A stretch of 64,000 nt of DNA from Plasmodium malariae (lineage: Eukaryota > Apicomplexa > Aconoidasida > Haemosporida > Plasmodiidae). The position numbers were made by a program, and so were the translations under genes. Every line of letters starts with the position of its first letter. Position 1 is the stretch's first letter. Shown here in pieces: positions 50,101-61,446 of the stretch. The notes under the pieces were generated by a model that did not search any database, had not been told where the DNA came from, and was given only the letters and a program-made list of their open reading frames with translations. The stretch is taken from positions 62,001-126,000 of the forward strand of contig NC_041776.1 in NCBI RefSeq assembly GCF_900090045.1, in the 5' to 3' direction.

Positions 50101-52396
50101 TTTGTCCTTTACTTAAGTTATGTTCATCGTTAATATATCGCATATCTCCATTTTTAAAGGAAGCTAAATCATTTAGTAGTTCACTCTGTACAATTGTATA
50201 ACGATAAATTTGTGAATTATATTCATTTCCAAATAATATCATTGATCTGATATGCCCTATTGACAACCAGCAATCCTGAGGGACATATAAAATAGGCATA
50301 TTATACAAAAAGCTTTTAACATAAAAACAACCATGTATCAATTTAAGTTTCCCTAAAATGGATTGAAAAAAAGAAGTTTTACCTGACCCAACATTTCCAA
50401 TGATTATTGCTATGGTATTATTTTTTAAATTAAAGTTCGTATTCTTTAAAATGTAGTTAAACTTGTTATCACCCTTTTTAATTTGGCCAAAAGAACAATT
50501 TTGTAATTTTATTATTATATCAGTTTCTTTATTCTCAGTTATAATAATATGATTGTTATTTCTTTTCTCTTTTTTCACATATATATTATTATCATTATTT
50601 CTCGAATTAAATCTAGTCTGGAAACATATTTTTTTAACATTTTTATCTCTGTTATAATACAAATCTGATAATATTTTTCTATTTATTATATCTATATGTT
50701 TACTTCTTTTACTAAAAAAGAGGAAGCAAAGGATTTTCCTAAGCCTCTTTTTTAGTTTCTTATAATATTTTCTGTAAGTAGGATAATATTCTGTGTCACT
50801 ATGTAAACATGTTGTAACATGTAATATATTAGAACAATTATTGTTTTTTAAAAAATATTTAAAATAATTATTAATATCACTATAATATAAATGGTAATTT
50901 ACATATTTAGTTATACGTTTAATATTTACTATTCCTTCTATTAGATGATTCATTAAATTTGGAAAATTGGAAACACTTGAAATTAAAGATTTGTACACAT
51001 ATAATGGCATAATAATTGAACTAAAATTAATTTCCTTCTTATTATCTAACTTTTCTCTTATAAAAAAAAAAAATAACACCACTTCAACTATATCAGATGA
51101 TACTGCATTTATGAAAATTCCTACAGTTCCCAAATAAAGTCTTATTTTACAAAATTTCATTTCTTTTATTCGAAAAAAGTTTATATAATTAAAAGCAAAT
51201 GATTCCCAATTAAACATTTTTATTAATTTAAATTCTTTCAATACATGGTGCATATTATCAATTCTTTTGTCTCTATACTTTAAATATTTATTCTTAAATA
51301 AACTTGGTAAAAATTCGAACAGAATCATTATGCTATATAGTACAATAGAAAGTGAAACTCCAGTTTTTACAGCTTTGGATCCCATCCTTAAATAAAAAAC
51401 ATAAAAAGATATATGAAACTTAACAATTATACTACATAAACTAATAATAGCACCAACAAATAGAACTAACGACGGAACATCTGAAAACATTATGTTATAA
51501 ATATTTAAATTAGATGCATCCTCTTTTTCTATTTTGTCTTCCTCTCTAATCATATTTTTCTTTTTAAAAAAATTTATTTTGTAAAAATTTTTATTAAACA
51601 AAAGATCAATATTTTTTCCATAATATTCATTTATACCACAAAAAGTCTCATTAATTTTATTATAAGAATAATCTCTTTTTATATCATCTGCGAGCACATA
51701 TAAATAGTCCCCTCCATCTTTATTTATATACTGATTGATCAAATTATTATTATAACTATATAAATTAATTCTGTAGAGGAAATGTATTAGAGATATTTCC
51801 ATATTTACCAGAAATTCATAATAGTAAAAATTCAAAATAGAATCAAAAAGAAATTCTATAAATAATAAAGCAACGATATATAATCCAAATATAACTTTTG
51901 AGCTATTCAAAAAAACGGGATAAGATGCAATAATTTTATCCCTCAAAATGAACATATATTTATCTATACATCCTCCAGTGATAATTATGAAAAAGGTATG
52001 TAAAATATTAAAGAAAATTATTAATATTATAGGGACCTTAAACGTTTTAAAGATTGACCATAGAATATTATTGTAATGTATGTTATATTCCTTGTTTTTT
52101 TTTATGTCCTTTGAATTAGACGGAATTTTTACATCAACCTCCTTTTTTTTATAGAATTTATTAAAACTATATTTTTTTGCAGTTATTTTTCGTAAATTTT
52201 CTTCCAATTTAGATGTATAATATATCACATAACTTTTTTTTCGTAACTCCGGAAATTTAATTTCTTCCTTATTAATATTATATAGCAATCGTGTTACCCA
52301 GTGAAAGGTTATAAAACTAAAAAATGACACATATTCAGTTTGTTTTTTCTCATTGTTGTTATTTAAATTCTTTTCTTTTTTTTCATATTTAGTCAT
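47147..52396 (-). CDS. MRP1: ABCC-type (MRP) multidrug resistance-associated transporter
   Basis: An intact single exon of 1749 residues starting MTKYEKKEKNLNNN. The ABCC N-terminal motif (FSFITFHWVTRLLY, about residues 26-40) comes first. Membrane domain 1 follows from about residue 112. NBD1 has Walker A GNVGSGKTS (about 667), signature LSKGQ (about 760) and Walker B YLYLLDDVF (about 845). Membrane domain 2 starts at about 1060. NBD2 has Walker A GKSGSGKST (about 1513), Q-loop VLPQSS, Walker B FILIDE (about 1664) and H-loop ISHD (about 1706). NBD1 has D instead of catalytic E and no clear H-loop histidine (VVSMNE). NBD2 has LTDGC in place of LSGGQ. So one ATP site is probably degenerate, as in other ABCC proteins. 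Plasmodium MRPs export organic anions and glutathione-type substrates from the parasite plasma membrane. MRP1 rather than MRP2 is chosen from length and from the neighbouring centromere and TatD gene. Confidence 0.9.
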   Translation of the reverse strand: MTKYEKKEKNLNNNNEKKQTEYVSFFSFITFHWVTRLLYNINKEEIKFPELRKKSYVIYYTSKLEENLRKITAKKYSFNKFYKKKEVDVKIPSNSKDIKKNKEYNIHYNNILWSIFKTFKVPIILIIFFNILHTFFIIITGGCIDKYMFILRDKIIASYPVFLNSSKVIFGLYIVALLFIEFLFDSILNFYYYEFLVNMEISLIHFLYRINLYSYNNNLINQYINKDGGDYLYVLADDIKRDYSYNKINETFCGINEYYGKNIDLLFNKNFYKINFFKKKNMIREEDKIEKEDASNLNIYNIMFSDVPSLVLFVGAIISLCSIIVKFHISFYVFYLRMGSKAVKTGVSLSIVLYSIMILFEFLPSLFKNKYLKYRDKRIDNMHHVLKEFKLIKMFNWESFAFNYINFFRIKEMKFCKIRLYLGTVGIFINAVSSDIVEVVLFFFFIREKLDNKKEINFSSIIMPLYVYKSLISSVSNFPNLMNHLIEGIVNIKRITKYVNYHLYYSDINNYFKYFLKNNNCSNILHVTTCLHSDTEYYPTYRKYYKKLKKRLRKILCFLFFSKRSKHIDIINRKILSDLYYNRDKNVKKICFQTRFNSRNNDNNIYVKKEKRNNNHIIITENKETDIIIKLQNCSFGQIKKGDNKFNYILKNTNFNLKNNTIAIIIGNVGSGKTSFFQSILGKLKLIHGCFYVKSFLYNMPILYVPQDCWLSIGHIRSMILFGNEYNSQIYRYTIVQSELLNDLASFKNGDMRYINDEHNLSKGQRVRISLARALYHHYMHMYKFSVCCEKDIYVNKSIKKEISANEFLNDLNDECTFLNHIVPFSEHSMKTYLIEKNIFYLYLLDDVFTSLDPAISKNIFYNLFCKEENKSFKDCCSFVVSMNESTFSNFLTNDIIDNIQYTVDIYELESETLKYRGSISEYIERNNINMKKENNFNKTEINIAYTKLKLGDETEECNKKHNETEYAKCSIIPLKGINENDSFTINNVSDVESKKSCSFNSLYLKNTYIFNMNKKLNSDNIKKLVGEQYYIHENRNVKKSTSLEFRYNDSVTPSGASDSDEDSIFKGNIQLKTYTWYFRKVGYVVLLYILIFMFISIFTDEIKFFILSMISIISRNDKKHSNEILQQQAKYLKLFVILPIISVIASFFCFMFIIYGTVTSAVKVHTDVLNCILRAPIYIYYNSNLGNIINRFVTDIYSLDNGFLKRIYKVIFLFFRLFFSVILLFFMMKDSVIIFPLIVFLIYFFVFKKYSEGCKEAQRGYLRCHSPLCNIYSNTILGKNIINLYEKNSYYLSVYAHYVDTLRNYYLLKWAITIWASFYIRLIVLILTTYFIMHPQIFFNGKNKQPGEKNDEKLISTVGYCITFSSRLGILTKILLSDYTFVEKEMCCVQRLEEFSELPNEKSCLDKEKELVAKCNEKRKNVVKIEVDGQNEVKNISNSDEDSSLPIINIPAYVDESKEKYGIYFENVFVSYKKKFLLDKNNCKYCYIDEEPSLKNINLYALKNQKIGIVGKSGSGKSTIILCILGLIDINSGKITIEGRDIRTIHRKEKNSIISVLPQSSFVFHNWNVRTFIDPYKNFTDKEIVESFNLIGINLSINDLDKYIYIKKEENVVNETRKKEKKKRKEKIDALSNTIPLTDGCIRYLSLVRLYLNRNKYKFILIDEIPTFAFNNIDSYFNHFLNSNAKPFNYIIRNYFPNNTVLIISHDTNTLSCCDFIYVLKNGEITYRCSCKDIKTQSELADLLEKDC

Positions 52397-55300
52397 ATTT
52401 TAATTTAATAAATGGTTATTCAATGTTAATTTGCTTTATTTTTCTTACGTAAGTATAATACATAAAAAAAAATTGAGAAGTGTAATACTGATATATATTA
52501 AAAATAAAAACTTTTCACCTAACCATTAAATAATAGCACTTTTAAAAAAATATAAACCCCTTTGTTACAAAAAGAAAATCGATAATTTATAAACAAACTG
52601 AATAATGTTCATATTGATATATTAAAAATAAAGCTTTAAGCATAAAAAACATAGTTATAGAACCTTCATAATTACCACAAAATGTTCTTACAAGGTTGGT
52701 TTTTGTTAATGTTCATGAATACACTAAAAAAATTAATTACTAAAACATATTTATAAAATGGCATTTATTTTACCGAGAACGTCCTTATTATGTACAAAAT
52801 AATACATATATTAAAAAAAAAAAAATACATATTCTTATGAATCTTTGTAGATGTAATAAGAGAATTAAAATAAAAACAAAAAAGTGAATGTTTATTTTAA
52901 AAATAACATAATTTTAAGACTTATATGTAAATATTTACATAAATACTGTACTAAAAGATAAATATCAAATAGAAATTAAACGCCTTCTGTACATTATATC
53001 TTATCAAGGTGTAAAATAAGAAGAAAATATAAAACAAAAAAAATGCATTATAAGCTTTTATATTGAGGGATTAACGTGAATATTAAAAAAATTTCAAATA
53101 TAAAACTGGGGCATTTCAAAAGTTGAAACGATGTTTTGATGAGAAATAATATTTAAAAAAGTTTTATGTGTTAGTATTAATTTTTCCATTTATTGAATAA
53201 TATAATATATTAATCTTAGAACAAAAAAAATTAAATTGAAAAAGTTTTTTCCTTAAGATAGATGCAGTAATGAACATCTTAACATAGATGATATATTTTT
53301 AAAATTACCACATTCCACTGTATTCTTTTGAAAATATAAAATAAAATTTGCGTTTTACATTATTAATGGAAGGAACACCTGAAATTTTTTTGTAAATCAT
53401 TTCCATTTTCTTTAAGCACAAAATTGACTTTTAAATCCATGTTAACTTCACATATATTTGTTAAGAAATAGAGAAGTCAAATAATTTGTTTTTTATTTTT
53501 GTATGAATATTTCATATTGTCCTTTTTCACATTTGCTACATGTGTTTTCTTTAATTTCATAATTTTTCAACTACCCGTGTTAGTTTTATTAGTAGCAGCA
53601 ATATTAAGTAACAGTTTTTTCATAAAAAATTGTGTTATTTTTAATGTGGAATCCACTGTTAATAATTATTCTTATTATTATGTTCTTGGTATTAACTTTA
53701 CGTTTGTAATTTATTATTAATCCATTGATTTATTATATTAATTTTTTTTTATTGTTATGTTAATGCATATATATGTCTTTTTATTGCACATATCAACTTA
53801 TAAGCATTTTTTATAAAAAAAAAAGAGTTTTCTCATTTTAGGAAGTGCAAAATTCCTGTAATTGTAGAATTGACTAAATCTTTATGTTACATATAATTTT
53901 CTTCCATTTTTTTTTCCTTTCTATATTATGATTTCCTCTATGTATTGTTTTATTTATTTGTTCGTCGTGTAACTGATTTACTATTTTATTCTAAATTACA
54001 TTTTATCCTTTCAGAATATCTAAAATGTATAGACTTTATATTCTAACATGAGCGTTAAAGTATTGCTAAGCATGTATATATACATACATTTATCTTATGA
54101 AATTTTTAAAGAAGTTTTTAAGCTGTATTTTAAAAAGTTCTACATAAATTACAAAAGTTCAACGATAATGTGTAGGATTAATATCTACTTTTCAGCTTTC
54201 TTTCGTTGTAATGCAACCGATATGGCGTTTAAAATAAGAATAAAATATTTTTAAAGTAAATTTTTTCTTTTATTTTTCTTACTTTCTTGTAGTAATAAAA
54301 ATGGCTAATTAATGACATTATATTACATAATAATTTGCTTGAAGAGTTTTTCTCCTTTTTGAACGCATTGATAAGAATAAAAAAGTAAATTTGCATTGTT
54401 CTATGAAATAATATTATTTATTATAATATCAATATAATGGAAAAGTATAATCGACCAACGATTTGTTGAACATTACAGAAATATTCTATGCACATTTTAC
54501 ACATTAGTGTTATAAATTTTTAAGAATATAATATATTATTGTTTAAACATTTTAGGATCAAGTTAATTTTTTAATTAGCATTATTTATTTAAATATAGGA
54601 AATGGTTTATACATTTTTTTATACGTTAAAAAATATTTTTTTGCGCATGTTTTTTATTTTTATTCCATAATGTTATTTATTGATCTACATATTTTTCCAA
54701 TTTTAGTATATTTGCTTTTATTTAAAATAATATATATAAAATTATACAAGGATATAAATATTAATACGAGCAATTGTCTTGTGTAAACCTTGCTAAGTGT
54801 GTCTATTTTTTGAAAATCTATAGATCATGTTATAAATGTAAATTTTCAAAAAAAAAAATGCTGCCATTTAAAAACTATTAACTCTGAATTAAATATAAAT
54901 AAATATTTTTGCCTATACCCTAAAATGAAAAGTTTTTTTTAGATTGAAATATTTCTATGACTTTGCTTTATACTGTTTTTTATAATTTGTATCACCTTGT
55001 AGCTTGCATTATTTTTAACTATGAACCTTAATTGTATACAGTTCTTTTCTTTGCTTAATGTATGATATCAATAAGGATTTAATGCTTTATCTTCTTAGAA
55101 GCAGGGATTATATAAGCTAAAGTTATTATAATTTTCAACGTTTTATTTTTATATTAATAATGAACATAAATTTTTGGAATGTAATACTCTTCCCTCAAAA
55201 TATTCATAACACTAAAACTGTGGCTATATGTAAAAAAAAATTAAATATAAATAATTGATTACGAAACCTTTTTTTTTGGGTATATTTCAAAAATGACTTT

Positions 55301-55869
55301 TATAAATTTGCACATTTATAAAATAAACATTTATTTTTATTTCTATTTCTTTTTCCTTCCCTTAATAAATTTAGTTTTAGATTGAAAAAAAATATAGCTA
55401 AGTTAAACCACTACTCAAAATGAACATATATATATGTTTAAATGTTTTCGAATTTCATGACAATACACTTAATGTTTACTCTGCACAGGGTCTAGGCATT
55501 TCCTATTTCTATTAATTTTCTTTCATATACCTTAACAAATATTTTAAAAATATGCATAAAATATTTGTTCATATATTTTCCCATTATGTGTTAATATTTT
55601 ACATTTCTTCTATTATAACGTCCAAAATATAAACAAAAAAGATAAAATTAAAATATTTTTAAAAGAGTATTTGCTTTACACAGAATTATAAAAATTATAT
55701 GTATACATTATAATATTAATAAAATTTGCATCAAAAATATAAGAATAAGAAGTTCAAACAAACAAATTTATATTAGTACATTAAAAAAACAAGCACTGAA
55801 AGTATAAATTAATTTAATATTTTATTAAGTATTGCTAAATAAACATTAAATCGCGAATTCTAAAAATTT
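52397..55869. other. Intergenic between transporter and centromere
   Basis: It holds the 5' region of the minus-strand transporter. Long homopolymers and (TA)n arrays are far fewer than left of 47 kb. One ATG frame at 54048-54254 (MSVKVLLSMYIYIHLSYEIF, 68 residues, basic) is non-repetitive but unsupported. A hydrophobic frame at 53499-53720 lacks an ATG start. Confidence 0.5.
54048..54254 (+). CDS. Small ORF near the centromere, doubtful
   Basis: 68 residues from ATG, reading MSVKVLLSMYIYIHLSYEIF and ending AFKIRIKYF. It is basic and aromatic-rich, with no clear signal peptide or domain. It lies alone between the ABC transporter and the AT-only block. The only evidence is an uninterrupted frame with mixed codons (AGC, GCG, ACG, TGT). 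It could easily be chance in AT-rich DNA. Confidence 0.18.
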   Translation: MSVKVLLSMYIYIHLSYEIFKEVFKLYFKKFYINYKSSTIMCRINIYFSAFFRCNATDMAFKIRIKYF

Positions 55870-58350
55870 TTTATTATTCATTAAAATACAAAATATAAAA
55901 TAAAAAAAAAAATGTGTATTATATATATATATAGTTAAAAGTAATTATATAAAAAACATTTAATAACAAAGAATATTTTATTTTAATATTACACAATAAA
56001 AATAAATACATTAAATAAAATAATTCATAAATTAAATAAAAATACATAATAATTTTACTGAAGATAAATACTTACATACAATATAAATAGAAAAAGGGGA
56101 TTTTAATAAATATGTAATATAATATGAAGATTAAATATAATAATTAATTAATAAAATAAATTAAGAGGAATAAATAATATAAATTAGAAATAAGTAATAA
56201 TTTTTAATTATATCAAATATAATATAATTAAATTAAAAGAAAATAATAATATATAATTATATTAAGTATATTAAAATTAAAAGTAAATAATAATGCCTAA
56301 TTATATTAAATATAATAAAATTAAAAATAAATAATTATATTTAATTAAATATATAATATTATAATTAAATTATATATAAATGATAATATTAAATATAAAT
56401 TATAATATATATAATCGAATTTTAAAAAATTATAATTAAATATACATAATTAATATTATATTAAACATAAATAATTATAATTTAATTAACAATAAATAAA
56501 TAAAAATAATTATATTAAAATTATATTATTTATTTTTTAAATTTAACATTAATAATAATAAATTATTACTAATAAATAAAAATATTCAATAACATATATT
56601 ATGAAATTTATATCATTTTAAAATAATTTATACTTTAACTCTTCATTTTAATTTAGTTTTTAATAATTCGAAAAGAAAGAAAATTTATGATTAATTATTA
56701 ATTAATAAAATAAAAATATTAATTAAGTAATATAATATTAAGGTTTTTTTTATTTTAATATATTTTAAATTATTAAAATAAAAAAATATATATATAATAT
56801 AAATTAATTGAATATTTATGTAATTAATTAATAATTCTTTTTATATATAAATATATATTTATTTTGTTTCAATATATTAATTATAAATAAAATAATTTAA
56901 TTTTATTATTACTACATAAAAAAATATAAATAATTATTCATATTAAATTGAATATAATTAATCTGTATGAAAAATAAATAAAACAATATATATATAATTA
57001 AGCAATTAATTAAAAAAAAATAATAAATAATTAATGTATATAATTAATTAAAATAGATATTATTAATTAAACAAATAAATATTATAGATTAAGATAAAAA
57101 ATTAATTAATTAATTAAATTGAAATTAAATTAATTAATTTAATAATAATTAATTATTTAAAAAAATAATAAATTAAATTACTAATATAGGCATATATATA
57201 TATATATATAGAATTTAAAATAATAAATTTAATTAAGGATACATCAATTAAATATAATTTACTTACATATAAATTTTATTATAATATTATATAATTATAG
57301 TGTTATAATTAAATATATAATTTAATTAATAAAAATACTAATAAAAACTGTTTTTATTCGTAATTTTTAAGGAATTTACATTATTAAAATAAAAATTAAT
57401 ATAAACAATTTACTTAAATAAATATAAAATAATGCATTTATAATTTAGTAAATAAAAAACCTACAAATAATTAGTATTACAATTAGTTTAATATATTTTT
57501 TAATATTATATGTATATAAAATCCAAATTATATAAAATTGATGTTATATGTTGTTAAAATAAAATAATTATTTATATCACATTAAATAATACAGAAATAA
57601 TTTCATAATTTATTTAATTTAAACAGTTATTTAAATAAAATATAATTATTATTAACTTAAATAAATTAATTAAATAGTAAATAAATTTAATCAATTACAT
57701 AAAATAATAAAATTATTTAAAAATTAAATAAATTAATAAATATTTAATTAAATAAACAGATTAAATATATATAATTAATTTATTTGTTAAATTCAAATAT
57801 ATATTTTTTTCTTTTATTGATTTATTAATTATATATAATAATAAAATTAATTAGTTAATTAAATTAATAAATAATTTAATTAATTACTATTTTTAATTAA
57901 ATGTATAATAATTAATTTATTTATTAAATCAAAAATTAATATACATTTTTTTTTTTTTATTGATGAATTAATTAATATTAAATAATAAAATATAACATGA
58001 ATTAAATATGAAATTCAAATGTATAACAATAAAACTTATATATATTAGTGAAGAATTTAAGTAATTAATAAAAAGATATATTTTATTTTATATTTTATAT
58101 TTTAAAAATTAAAGTAACTGTGTTTTTTTTTTTTTTTTAATAAGTAATATTTTATTTAAGTTAAATATTTCTTTAATAATTTATCTTGAATATTATAAAT
58201 CCATGATAATATGTTAAAATAATTATAATAAATTAATTTTTATAATATTTGAAATTACGAAAATATAAATATATATTAAATATATAATAATTATTTATAT
58301 ATTAAAAAGTTCCACAAATTTATATAATTTATATAATTTGTTAAATTAAA
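55870..58350. other. Candidate centromere (AT-only block)
   Basis: About 2.5 kb in which G and C are almost absent: most 60-base lines have zero to three. It is not simple (TA)n or homopolymer; it is irregular mixtures of ATTAATTAA, AAATATAA and TAATAATA motifs, with short inverted and direct repeats (ATTAATTAAAT is very frequent). Plasmodium centromeres are single regions of about 2-2.5 kb at above 95% A+T, with imperfect repeats, lying between genes; this block fits. The composition changes sharply at both ends (GCGAATTC near 55852; GGTTTAATAGGTTGTTTG near 58450). The neighbouring MRP and TatD genes match the P. falciparum chromosome 1 centromere as I remember it. Confidence 0.85.
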
Positions 58351-60912
58351 AGTAGGACATAATATAATAATAATAAAATGTAAAACGATAAATATAATAA
58401 TAATGTATATGATATTACAATATTTTCATATTCAGTGTAATATAAATAAATTTGGTTTAATAGGTTGTTTGACAGTCTCATTAAATATCAATGATATATT
58501 TAACTTTGTAGAATGAATATATACATATAAAAAAAATACTAATGGTTTATTATACTGTATTAACATCTTTTTAATGAATAAATAAAAATATGTAATACGA
58601 GAACCTTAATTATTATATGTATAATGCCTCTTTTTTTTTTATGAACTTTTTTTTAAATTTAGTAATAATATTTCATATTAAACTGTGAAAAACTGTGTTT
58701 AGATGTAAAAAATATTTCATATTTTCTTTTTCAAAAATTTCATTTTAATTATAAAAAAATATATTATAGTGTACAATATGCGAACAAAATCATGTTTACT
58801 TATTTCTGATCATACGACTTTGGAAGTGGGACGTGAACTGAGTCTTTAAATAAATAATGTGAATAATAAAAAATATAATTTTTCATTAAATTTACATGTA
58901 TTATTCCATAACCGTATTCTTATTTTTTTAGGACATTATTACAATTTTTTCTTTAATATATTATGGATGTTGCAAACTATGTATTTTTGTTAAAACTGCT
59001 TTAATAGCACGAAAAATATATACAGAAATATATGGCATTATTAATGCATCATTATCCTTACACATGTTTTCTTTTTTTTTCCAATTCAGTGTTTACTATA
59101 ATATTGAACAAAATTACAATATGTAGATTAAAACATATATAAATAATCAGGATGAAACATCCATTTTATATGCTCTAAGCTTCTACTACAACATTTTATG
59201 TGTATATTTTATACTTATTTAGAACTAAAAATTATTTATAAATGGTGACAAGTTGTTATCGAGTTTATATTTAATATTTCAACAATAACTCATTTATGTT
59301 CATAGAAATAAATATAGTTTATTTGCAATTGCCGTATAAATATATTATGCACAGCTATTATCATATTAATAGGTTTTCTTATATTCCTCATTAAACTCAT
59401 TTTAGTGTATTATTGGCGATGAAAAACAATTAAATTCATTATGCTTTTTTATTATTATGTAATTTATGAATATCCTTTTAATCATTAATGTATCCATTAC
59501 TTTACAGTTTATTTTGCCCATTCATTAATCAGAATAGGACAGGTTCTACTCCTGAAATGTTAGTATGATAAATACATTCCTAAAATAATGAATATACAAT
59601 GAAATCTCTTTCTCAAACCTATTTATGAGATACTGATGTATTAGTAATTAACAAGAAATGGAATAAAGGAAAATAAATTAAAAAATATAAATTTTCCAAG
59701 CTACCCATGTTTTAACGAAAAATATACTATATCTAATCTCACAATTAATTGTAAAAAGAAATTTTTTTTTCAATTGTACACCCCTATTTAACATAATGGA
59801 AATGTTACATTGTACCTAGTTGAAATGACTTTTTCTTCAACAGTATTAAATCACTTTAGAAAAATTGAAAAAAAAATTATTTTATAAAATAAAATAATAT
59901 ACATATTTTAAAAGTTTTTCAATTTTATCTTGTTCAACAGAAAATGAAAAGAAGTCTTAAATAAATTATTGAAGGTGAAATTTCCATATAAAAATAGTAA
60001 ATCCTCATGAAAAATTCAAATAGAAATGAAACATCACCTAATATATAAATATTATTTGTGTATTTCTACTTTTTTTATTAATTTAATAGAAAATAAAAAA
60101 TATGAAAATTGCATAAGCATTTTATGCAATAGAAAAAATATCATCACTGAATATAGATAATTAAAAATTTTTTTTTTTATTAGAATTAAAATTAAATATT
60201 TCCATTTTACACATCTGCGTGTTGTATTACCTATGAGAATGCATCATTTTTTTATGAAAATTTTTTTTAAAATAAGGCTTTTTTTTTCCTTACGTATAGT
60301 AGAAGACAATTGTATTTTTGTCTATTTTAGCTTGTTAGGAATTATTGTTCTATGAAATAATTATGTATATGTGAAAATTTTAAGTTGAAAAAGATCGTCA
60401 ACAACTTATGTGTTGCAAATATGTACATGGAAGTAAAAAATTTTAAAATACATATTTCTTTTAGTAAAGTAGGTTTCAAATAAAATAAAAACGATGAACA
60501 TAAAATTAAAGCTTTTAAAATAAAAATATATTTTAATATATTTATTTTCATGTATTTTGTATGTTGCAGATTACATGGAACAATATATTTTTGTCATCTT
60601 TTTTTATGTTTTTAAATATATATTTATATATGGTATGTAAATGTTAATAAAAATTGTTAAGATTTATGTTAAAAAAAAGTAATATATATTGAATACAAAA
60701 AATTATTACATTGAAAACCTTTTTTTGCTATTTACTTTTTAAAATAATATTTATTACTTAGCAATAAGGATGAAAATACAAAAAGAAAAGAAAACATTTT
60801 TTTATTGTCTGTATTTTGTGAAACTTCATATGTTACGTGACATTCAAAAACTATTTGTATGCAGTATATGTACAACGATGTGTAAAGTTAAATATATCTA
60901 TTACTAAAATGT
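58351..60912. other. Intergenic right of the centromere
   Basis: Ordinary AT-rich unique sequence with few repeats. The frame at 60342-60551 (minus) starts MKINILKYIFILKALILCSS but is otherwise AT-biased and unsupported. No gene called. Confidence 0.5.
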
Positions 60913-61446
60913 TTAATTATTTATTGATTTAATGATATCTTTAAGGCTTTGCTCAAATGATTCTATTTCAGATTCATGGAATTCATTTTTCCTAGCAAAA
61001 ACTCGTGCTATGGTTTCAATGCTTTTACTATCTAAAATATAAAAATCTTCCTTACCTTCAGTTATTTTACTTTTAACTTCATTGGATTTTTCCTTTTTTA
61101 ATGGATTTGTTTTATTAGTTTCTACTTCATAATTGCTTATAAAGGAGTAATCATTGTTATTGTTATTGTTATTATGATTATTATTATCATCATCATCATC
61201 ATCATCATCGTATCTTTGATTGTTTTCATGTTTCTCATCGTTTGATCTTATTCTTAGTTCATCCCCATTTTCTAACTTGATAACATTTATATCACCATTT
61301 AATAAATTTCTAAATGCTTTAGCTGCATTTTCTGTTTCTGCAAAATTTGGATTACTTTCTTGTATTTCTCCTAGAACGAAAATATTCAACAGCGTAAATA
61401 AAAATAATATGTATAGAGCAGGCGTGTACTTTGAAGAAACTTTCAT
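60913..61446 (-). CDS. Small secreted Plasmodium protein, unknown function
   Basis: The start is taken as ATG at 61446 (MKVSSKYTPALYILFLFTLL), because the longer frame opens with TTG. It encodes 177 residues. A strong signal peptide (about residues 1-27, hydrophobic core ALYILFLFTLLNIFVLG) is followed by a mixed charged region, an aspartate run and an asparagine run (about 85-105) typical of Plasmodium low-complexity insertions, and a C-terminal helical segment (SKSIETIARVFARKNEFHES). There is no membrane anchor and no PEXEL. It is divergent from the TatD gene across 1.7 kb, which probably holds both promoters. It is probably conserved in the genus beside this centromere; the function is unknown. 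Confidence 0.75.
   Translation of the reverse strand: MKVSSKYTPALYILFLFTLLNIFVLGEIQESNPNFAETENAAKAFRNLLNGDINVIKLENGDELRIRSNDEKHENNQRYDDDDDDDDNNNHNNNNNNNDYSFISNYEVETNKTNPLKKEKSNEVKSKITEGKEDFYILDSKSIETIARVFARKNEFHESEIESFEQSLKDIIKSINN

Noticed and set aside
53499..53720. 73-residue hydrophobic frame near the transporter promoter
   Set aside because: Opens with TTG and lacks an ATG in its first part; unsupported.
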